From the NCBI GenBank assembly GCA_945901085.1, contig CAMDJV010000011.1, positions 37,464 to 101,463 of the forward strand: a DNA stretch of 64,000 bases, in the 5' to 3' direction. Positions 58,318 to 64,000 of the stretch are shown here, one piece after another (within the stretch, counting starts at the first letter, position 1; each line of letters begins with the position of its first letter). The position numbers were made by a program, and so were the translations under genes. A model generated the notes under the pieces. It was not told the DNA's origin and did not search any database. It saw only the letters and a program-made list of their open reading frames with translations. Origin of the DNA: Rhodovarius crocodyli. GTDB lineage: Bacteria; Pseudomonadota; Alphaproteobacteria; Acetobacterales; Acetobacteraceae.

Positions 58318-61300
58318 TCAGCCGAAGAAGAGGTAGTCTGCAGCGTATTGCACGGTGGGCAGCTGGGCCTGGGTCAGGCCAGCCCAGGTGACCGAAGTGT
58401 CCGTCCCACCATTGCCGTCGAGGTCGGCATTGAGTGTCACGCCCTTGAAGCCGGTGGCACCGTCACTCGCCACCCAGTTGAACTTGCTCACATTCGGCTT
58501 GTAGCCCCAGATGGTCAGGGATTCGCCTGCTGTCCAATCGGTGATGGTCGACCAGGTGTTGCTGGTGGCGGCAGCGCGGCCATCGACGAAGAACTTATCG
58601 GTGCCCGCGCCGCCGGTGATGAAGTTCGAGCCCAGCCCGCCATCGATCACATCATTGCCGCCAGCGCCATTAATGGCATCGTTACCGGCGCCAGTATTGA
58701 TGAAATCGGCCTTTTCAGTGCCGAGCACGGTATCGGAGGAGGCGCTACCGAGGAACTGGTTCACGAGGCCCGAGACCGGACCGGTATAGGCGTCGGCCAC
58801 GGCGTAGAGGTTCTTGCCAGCGATATTGGCGTAGATCAGGCCATGATCGCTTGCGCTGCCTTGCAGCGAGCTGACGCTCACCGCCGCCGCTGTGCCGAAC
58901 TTCACCTGTTCGACATTGGTCAGCTGATCCATGCCCTCGGCACCGTTGACAACCATCACACCGTCGCGGAAGCCAAAGCGATAGGAAGATTGGGCGTCGG
59001 AGAAGTTCACCGTATCATTGCCGGCGCCGCCATCGATTGTATCATTGCCGGCACCACCATCGAGCACATCGCCAAACGCCGTGCCCACGAGGATGTTGGC
59101 ACCGGCATTGCCGAGGATTTCCAGGCCGACATTCCGGCCAGGAACGGCCAGCGAGGCATCGATATTGATGGCTGCCGTGCCGGTGCGGTCAGCCGCATTC
59201 GCCGTCCCGGTGCCGATCACCACACGCTCCAACCCGGCAAAGGCCGAGGTGATGCCCAGGGAATTTTTGCCGCCCAGGATGATGTTGTCCGCCACGGACT
59301 GGGTGAAGCGGACCTCGTCAATGCCGAGGCCATTGCCCTGCCGGAAGCCGGAGCCCTTGTTCACCAGCTGCAGCTGCGTCAGGCCGGTATCGGTGATGTC
59401 GTGGTTCAAGAAGGCCCGGCTGTCCTCGATGATATAGATGTCATCGCCTTCGCCGCCATCCATCGCCTCGCGGCCACCCGAAACCAGGCCACCTGCGCCC
59501 GGGTTGAGCATGTCATGGCCGCTGGCGCCGGCCAGGTCATCCCAGCCGCCGCCACCAAACAGGGTGTCGTTGCCGGCACCACCATTCAGGGTATCATCAA
59601 ACAAGGCCGCGGTCAGCAGCGCATCCGGATCAAGGACGCCGGCCAAGTCGACAACGCCGTCACCGCCATACATGACATCGTCGCCGGCGCCGCCCTGCAT
59701 GCTATCCGCCCCGGCACCGCCGAAGATGCTGTCATTGCCGTCATTGCCGAAGATCACATCGGCCCCGCTGCCGCCCAGCACGCTGTCGTCGCCTACTCCA
59801 CCATACATGAAGTCGTTGTCGATGCCGCCATCGAGCGTATCATTGCCGTCATCACCGTACACGAAGTCGACGCCGCTGCCGCCGTTAAGACGGTCGGCAC
59901 CGCCCGCACCGCGGATGTCGTCATTGCCGCCAAGGCCAAAGACGGTATCGTTGTCAGCCGTGCCGGTGATCCGCTCGCTGGCATTGCCGACACCATTCGG
60001 GTTCAGCACATCGCGGGCGTCCGCATAGTTGCCGGGATTGCCGTAGAAAACCCCGTTCACGTAGCCGGCGCGGCCAATCGAGGCGGTTACGACCTCCCCG
60101 TTGGCATCAAAGACCTGCTTGTCGGTGACCGCCGCCTTCAGGCCATCCAGGGTATCAAAATTGCGCTGGCCCGCAACATCGGCCATCTGCACATACTGGT
60201 CGGCCACCGAGAAGATATCGGCATAGACGTTTGTGGCGCCAGTCGAGCGCATCACGATGTCGGCCAACTGGACGCCATCCATGTTCTCGTTGAAGAACTC
60301 GGTCGTCTGCACCCGGCCCAGGTAATAGAAGTGGTCGCCATTCTGCAGCTTAATCATCTGCATGGCGAAGACCGCGTCGAAGGTCGAACCGAGCATGCCG
60401 CCCTGAACTTCCCGCTCGGCGAGGCCGCCGATCCAGGCATCAATGCGGTTGAAGTCCCGGTTGCCGTTGGTGCCCATCCAGGACGAGTTGCTATAGGCAA
60501 TCGCGGTCGCGTTCTTGAGCGCGGACATATACTCGTCTTGTTCACTAACGACGGTAGAGTCACGGAGATCGTACCACTGAGCGAGCGTCTTGCTGACGGC
60601 GAACTTCGCCAGAATATCATCGCTGGCATAGGCCATCATGAAATTCTTGACCGTCGCCGCCTGGTCGAGCGCGTCGCCCTTGAGGTTGTCGCGGAACCCG
60701 GTCCAGCTGGTGTAGGGGTTGAGCGTCGCCTGCAGCGCGGCCGGCGCCACCGCCTGGATCGAAGCACGCATTTCATTCAGCGTCGGCTGACCGGAATCCC
60801 GGCCGCGCATGATGTTCGATGCGCCAAGATCCAGCGGCAGGCCGAGGAGATTGTCGCGGAGGGCATCCGTGAGCTTCTCGTCGATGCGGTTGCCAACCTG
60901 GGCGGAGCTGCCATCGGCGATGAGGGCGGGCGTGAAGCCCGGGACGTAGGTGGAGGGAGCGAGGAAGGCGGCGATCAACCCCTTGTTGATCTCGATCTGA
61001 ACCTTGTCCGTGGTCACGCCCGTCGCGGTTGCGGTGGCAGTCGCGCTCGCGGTGATGGTGAAGTTGTCCGCATCGACCCTGGTGATCGAGAAGGTCCCGT
61101 TCAGCAGGTCCTTCGAGAGGCCCCCAATATTATTGTCCACGCTGGACAGGCTGATGCTGGCCCCCGTGGCAAGGCTATGATTGACCATCGTCACGGTGAC
61201 GACGTCGGAACCCGCCACGGTGCTAATCTTTTCCGCACCGCTCACCTTCTTCATGCCCATCGTCTCCGGCAGCATGGAGTGGCCAAAGCGATAAACGTTA

Positions 61301-63177
61301 TTGGCGAATTCGGAGGAGATGGAGGCGTTGACCAGCGGATCCACCCCGGTGAAACTCGAGACATTGGGGCTCAGCTTCCGAATGTACTGATCGTACACAA
61401 GATGCTGGTAGTTCATCTCATTGAACAGCTTGGCCTGCTGGAACAGTTCTTCGCCGGTGACCTTGGTGGTCACGTTGGTCAGGGGATCCGTCCAGGTCCA
61501 GCCACCGGGCGGCTGGTCACCCGTGAAGCCGTACTGCGCCTTCAAATCCGTCAGGACGCGGTTGTGCTCATTGAGGAACACTTCCTGCGCGGCGGTCAGG
61601 GCGATGTTTTCGTTGAGGCGCCCTTCGCCCGCGATGTAATGCGCGTCCAAGGACGTCTTGAGACTACCAGTGAGGTCGCGCCCACCAGCCCATGCCGCAT
61701 CGGACTTGGCCGGCAGCTGGAATGCGATGTCGCCCAGAAAGGCATGCTGCGTCGTCACCAACACGAGGTCAGAATCGGTCAACGTGGTGTCGGTGACGTA
61801 GACGGTCTCGCCCGTGATCTTGTTCAAGGCCATCAGCTGCGGCTTGCCGTCGGCGCTGAGGATCAGCCTCCCGTACTGGTCAAAGGCGACCATGGGGACG
61901 GCCTCGATGTCGGCGTCATGCAGGGTGATGCCGACCTTGGCCGCGTTGGCCTTGATCTTGGCCCAATTCGGTATGCCCGATGCGGCCTCGCCATTGACGA
62001 GGGCGCCATTGATGGTGGAACCAGCGTTGACCAGGCGGCCGGTCGTCACGTCCCCCATCGTCTGGCCCGGGTTCTGCGAGGGGTCCAGCGTCTGATATTC
62101 CCTCAGGAAGAACCCCTTGGTCAAATCGGAGCCATAGCTTTCGCTGAGATCGATGTAGTTCGAGACCTTATTGAAGCTCTCCGCCCGCGCCGGCACGAGC
62201 GAAAAGTTGAAGGAACCAGCCGGCACAGTGCCTTCGATCTCAGGGAAAGGCGCGGCAAACGCGACCACGCCCGTTGCCGGCGTCCTGGCGTTGATCTGGG
62301 CCAACAGATCCGCCTCGTCGAAGGCCTGGATCTTGATCACCACGTTGTTCAGGACGAGCGTGCCGACATAGGCGTAGGTCCGCCCATCGACCACGGTGCC
62401 AGAGTCCGGCGTGGTCAGCGTTGACTTGACGGTCCAGCTTGCCTTGCCCTGGTCCGCGGAGATGCCCAGCTTGGTCAGCAGGGCGTCGGTCGAACCCTCG
62501 CCGATCGTCACATTGGTGGTGTTGCTGCGCTGGGCGAAGATCGAGGTCGCACGGCCGGCGACATACAGCCCATCGCTAGGCAGGAGTTCCACAAAAATCG
62601 TGCCGTCCTTGCCCTTCGACACGAAATCAAGGCCATGATCGAAGAGTTGCCCGAACTGGCTCATCCAGTTGCTATAGGCCAGCGGATTGATGGCGCCCGA
62701 GACCGGCGAGATACGCCCCGTCGGATCGTCCTGCAGGCTCAGTTCAAGCTTGAGGGCGTAATTCGGATCCGCCGAGTTGAGGCTCTGGAAGCCTATCGGC
62801 GTGGTGCTATCCGCAACCAGGTTGCTGATGTTGCGGGGGTTAAGCGCATCGTAGACTTGGCCGCCGACGGTGGTCGTGTCGCTGATGGTGATAACGCTGG
62901 ATGCGCCACGCGTGGTGTTGGCGAAAGGTGCCGAGATGATGTCGTTCTTGGTGGTGGGCTCGAGCAACCTGTTGAAGGTGTCGCGCGTGAACAGGGTATC
63001 GCCAGCGCCGTACCAGTAGCCATCCAGGGAAGTATCCAGGGTGTTGTTGCCGACGCCCTGCAAATTGCGAGTGCCCGTCGGGCCGAAGGCCGCGAGCCCG
63101 TTCAGTTCCTGCGGAAGGAACTCCGTCCTCACGCGGGAGAGAAGGAAGCGGATGTCCGAAAGACTGAGCGTGGCCAT
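58318..63177 (-). CDS. RTX heme peroxidase (animal-type peroxidase domain), secreted
   Basis: 1619 aa. The ATG at 63177 gives 'MATLSLSDIRFLLSRVRTEF'. The animal heme peroxidase domain fills most of about 1-1000: distal His181 ('SQFGQLFDHGLDFV'), 'VFLNEHNRVLTDL', proximal His633 ('YRFGHSMLPETMG') and 'DLGASNIMRGRDSGQPTLNE'. A ~75-residue beta-rich insert ('VNHSLATGASISLSSVDNNI') interrupts it just after the proximal His. RTX calcium-binding repeats follow (about 1070-1220 and near 1380), and the last ~225 residues repeat the C-terminal module of the exoprotein at 18645. No N-terminal signal peptide; type I secretion is expected. Divergent from a LysR gene. Confidence 0.9.
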   Translation of the reverse strand: MATLSLSDIRFLLSRVRTEFLPQELNGLAAFGPTGTRNLQGVGNNTLDTSLDGYWYGAGDTLFTRDTFNRLLEPTTKNDIISAPFANTTRGASSVITISDTTTVGGQVYDALNPRNISNLVADSTTPIGFQSLNSADPNYALKLELSLQDDPTGRISPVSGAINPLAYSNWMSQFGQLFDHGLDFVSKGKDGTIFVELLPSDGLYVAGRATSIFAQRSNTTNVTIGEGSTDALLTKLGISADQGKASWTVKSTLTTPDSGTVVDGRTYAYVGTLVLNNVVIKIQAFDEADLLAQINARTPATGVVAFAAPFPEIEGTVPAGSFNFSLVPARAESFNKVSNYIDLSESYGSDLTKGFFLREYQTLDPSQNPGQTMGDVTTGRLVNAGSTINGALVNGEAASGIPNWAKIKANAAKVGITLHDADIEAVPMVAFDQYGRLILSADGKPQLMALNKITGETVYVTDTTLTDSDLVLVTTQHAFLGDIAFQLPAKSDAAWAGGRDLTGSLKTSLDAHYIAGEGRLNENIALTAAQEVFLNEHNRVLTDLKAQYGFTGDQPPGGWTWTDPLTNVTTKVTGEELFQQAKLFNEMNYQHLVYDQYIRKLSPNVSSFTGVDPLVNASISSEFANNVYRFGHSMLPETMGMKKVSGAEKISTVAGSDVVTVTMVNHSLATGASISLSSVDNNIGGLSKDLLNGTFSITRVDADNFTITASATATATATGVTTDKVQIEINKGLIAAFLAPSTYVPGFTPALIADGSSAQVGNRIDEKLTDALRDNLLGLPLDLGASNIMRGRDSGQPTLNEMRASIQAVAPAALQATLNPYTSWTGFRDNLKGDALDQAATVKNFMMAYASDDILAKFAVSKTLAQWYDLRDSTVVSEQDEYMSALKNATAIAYSNSSWMGTNGNRDFNRIDAWIGGLAEREVQGGMLGSTFDAVFAMQMIKLQNGDHFYYLGRVQTTEFFNENMDGVQLADIVMRSTGATNVYADIFSVADQYVQMADVAGQRNFDTLDGLKAAVTDKQVFDANGEVVTASIGRAGYVNGVFYGNPGNYADARDVLNPNGVGNASERITGTADNDTVFGLGGNDDIRGAGGADRLNGGSGVDFVYGDDGNDTLDGGIDNDFMYGGVGDDSVLGGSGADVIFGNDGNDSIFGGAGADSMQGGAGDDVMYGGDGVVDLAGVLDPDALLTAALFDDTLNGGAGNDTLFGGGGWDDLAGASGHDMLNPGAGGLVSGGREAMDGGEGDDIYIIEDSRAFLNHDITDTGLTQLQLVNKGSGFRQGNGLGIDEVRFTQSVADNIILGGKNSLGITSAFAGLERVVIGTGTANAADRTGTAAINIDASLAVPGRNVGLEILGNAGANILVGTAFGDVLDGGAGNDTIDGGAGNDTVNFSDAQSSYRFGFRDGVMVVNGAEGMDQLTNVEQVKFGTAAAVSVSSLQGSASDHGLIYANIAGKNLYAVADAYTGPVSGLVNQFLGSASSDTVLGTEKADFINTGAGNDAINGAGGNDVIDGGLGSNFITGGAGTDKFFVDGRAAATSNTWSTITDWTAGESLTIWGYKPNVSKFNWVASDGATGFKGVTLNADLDGNGGTDTSVTWAGLTQAQLPTVQYAADYLFFG

Positions 63178-63297
63178 GGCTTGATATCTCAATTTTATGA
63201 CGGCGCTACCGTTATTGATAGCCAAGTTGCAATTTGCCCAGACCGAGCGAAAAGTCTAATACCGTTTTTTTGGCCCTGTGATACCGAAAGACTATCA
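63178..63297. promoter_or_regulatory. Divergent promoter region of heme peroxidase and lysR genes
   Basis: 120 bp of comparatively AT-rich sequence. Two direct copies of ATACCG (63259-63264 and 63281-63286) are 22 bp apart, about two helical turns, within TAATACCG and GATACCGA contexts, a candidate binding region for the LysR protein. No precise -35/-10 is claimed. Confidence 0.4.
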
Positions 63298-64000
63298 ATG
63301 AATCTGCGGCGCTTGGAGTGTTTCGTGGCGGTTGCGGAAGCCGGGAATTTCCGCCGCGCGGCCAAGGCGCTGAGCCTCTCGCAGCCCGGCGTCTCGGTGC
63401 ACGTGGCGCAGTTGGAGGCTGAACTCGGCGTTACGCTGCTGGAGCGCAATCGACGCGGGCTGGCTCTGACCGCTGCCGGCACTGCGCTGCTCAGCCGGGC
63501 GCGCGTCTTGCTGCCCGCGCTGCGCGAGGCGCTGGCCGAGGCGGCGGCCGTGGGTGAGGGCCGGGTCGGGACGGTGCGGATTGGCTTTTGGGGTTCCGCA
63601 TCCTACCAGTTTTTGCCCCGCGCCTTGCGCCTGGCCGAGCGGGAATTCCCCGATGCGCGCATCCTGCTGCGGCAAATGAGAACCGAATCGCAAGTGGCGG
63701 CCTTGCTGGCCCGCGAGTTGGATTTGGCCATTGTGCGCGAGCCGAGCGTGCCGATTGGCGTGGCGGCCACCTTGCTCATCGCAGAGAATTTCATGGTGGC
63801 GCTCCCTTCTGCTCATCCGCTGGCAACGCTGCGGCGCATTGGCGCAGAACAGCTGCACGCCCAGCCCCTGGTCACGCTCCCCAAGGGCAGTGGACCGCTG
63901 CGTGACGCCATGATGGCGGAGTTGGCCGATGCCGGCGCGACGGCGGTGATCGTGGATGAGGTGACGGACATGGCAACCGCCTTGGGCCTTGTCTCCGCGG
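63298..64000 (+). CDS. LysR-family transcriptional regulator (3' end cut by window)
   Basis: The ATG at 63298 opens a frame still open at the window end (234 codons seen). The N-terminal winged HTH is 'MNLRRLECFVAVAEAGNFRR' then 'AAKALSLSQPGVSVHVAQLE', 'LGVTLLERNRRGLALTAAGT' (about 47-66). The effector domain begins near 90 ('GTVRIGFWGSASYQFLPRAL', 'ARELDLAIVREPSVPIG'). It is divergent from the RTX heme peroxidase gene and is the likely regulator of it, by the usual LysR arrangement (inference). Confidence 0.9.
   Translation, partial: MNLRRLECFVAVAEAGNFRRAAKALSLSQPGVSVHVAQLEAELGVTLLERNRRGLALTAAGTALLSRARVLLPALREALAEAAAVGEGRVGTVRIGFWGSASYQFLPRALRLAEREFPDARILLRQMRTESQVAALLARELDLAIVREPSVPIGVAATLLIAENFMVALPSAHPLATLRRIGAEQLHAQPLVTLPKGSGPLRDAMMAELADAGATAVIVDEVTDMATALGLVSA

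Noticed and set aside
57772..62424. Very long plus-strand open frame (about 1550 codons) antisense to the heme peroxidase gene
   Set aside because: The minus-strand frame has clear peroxidase and RTX motifs. The opposite frame is a by-product of high GC and codon bias, with no family motifs or SD.

Overview
The window is high-GC DNA from an alphaproteobacterium, most likely a Rhodospirillales/Acetobacteraceae member (Roseomonas-like). This is an inference from several things seen together: three Bug/TctC-type receptors, the hopanoid genes hpnI-hpnJ-hpnK-hpnL, an alphaproteobacterial flagellar operon containing a DUF6468 and a MotE-like protein, and the general codon usage. No rRNA and no CRISPR array are seen. 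One tRNA (Lys, UUU) is present.

Layout. 1-5.2 kb: end of a glycosyltransferase-type gene, a NaChBac-type voltage-gated channel, a TerC membrane protein with its own clear promoter, an unrecognised TPR protein and an AT-rich gap. 5.2-9.8 kb (minus): a cyclic amidohydrolase (dihydropyrimidinase/hydantoinase type) overlapping a CobW-type GTPase, then two alpha/beta hydrolases. 10-17.8 kb (minus): catabolic/uptake genes, namely three solute receptors, a dihydroorotase-type amidohydrolase and a lone molybdenum hydroxylase large subunit; a DUF3052-like gene and a GST lie on the plus strand. 18.6-22.5 kb: a giant secreted RTX/cadherin/FG-GAP protein. 22.8-26.2 kb: a ribose-type ABC importer. 26.2-27.6 kb: speE and speD.

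27.7-37.2 kb is a flagellar locus. On the minus strand, fliL-fliM-DUF6468-motE-like-cheY-like-AMIN/TPR are mostly joined by 4-bp ATGA overlaps. Divergent from it run flgF-flgG-flgA-flgH, preceded by a near-perfect sigma-54 promoter. 37.2-40 kb is a decayed accessory zone: gene remnants, a mosaic VgrG-like gene with an AT-rich tail, an IS3 remnant and small repeats. 40-45.6 kb joins mlaA to hpnI-hpnJ-hpnK-hpnL (outer-membrane lipid trafficking plus hopanoid side-chain synthesis). 45.6-51.3 kb holds a TPR protein, an SDR, a hydrolase and a CUT1-type ABC importer without an ATPase. 51.4-56 kb is a core block: gyrA, coaD, two cyclophilins and tRNA-Lys. 56-64 kb holds an IS630 remnant, a ferric-reductase-like flavocytochrome, a 1619-aa RTX heme peroxidase and the start of a LysR regulator.

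The most unusual structure is a dispersed ~105-bp element, four near-complete copies plus diverged or truncated ones. Its ends form terminal inverted repeats beginning TAGAGC on both strands, and it carries two internal hairpins. It looks like a MITE. It repeatedly supplies the stop codon of the gene next to it. Other notable points are a native TLDDWAN channel filter, a shared ~240-aa C-terminal module in the two RTX exoproteins, and the VgrG-like chimera.
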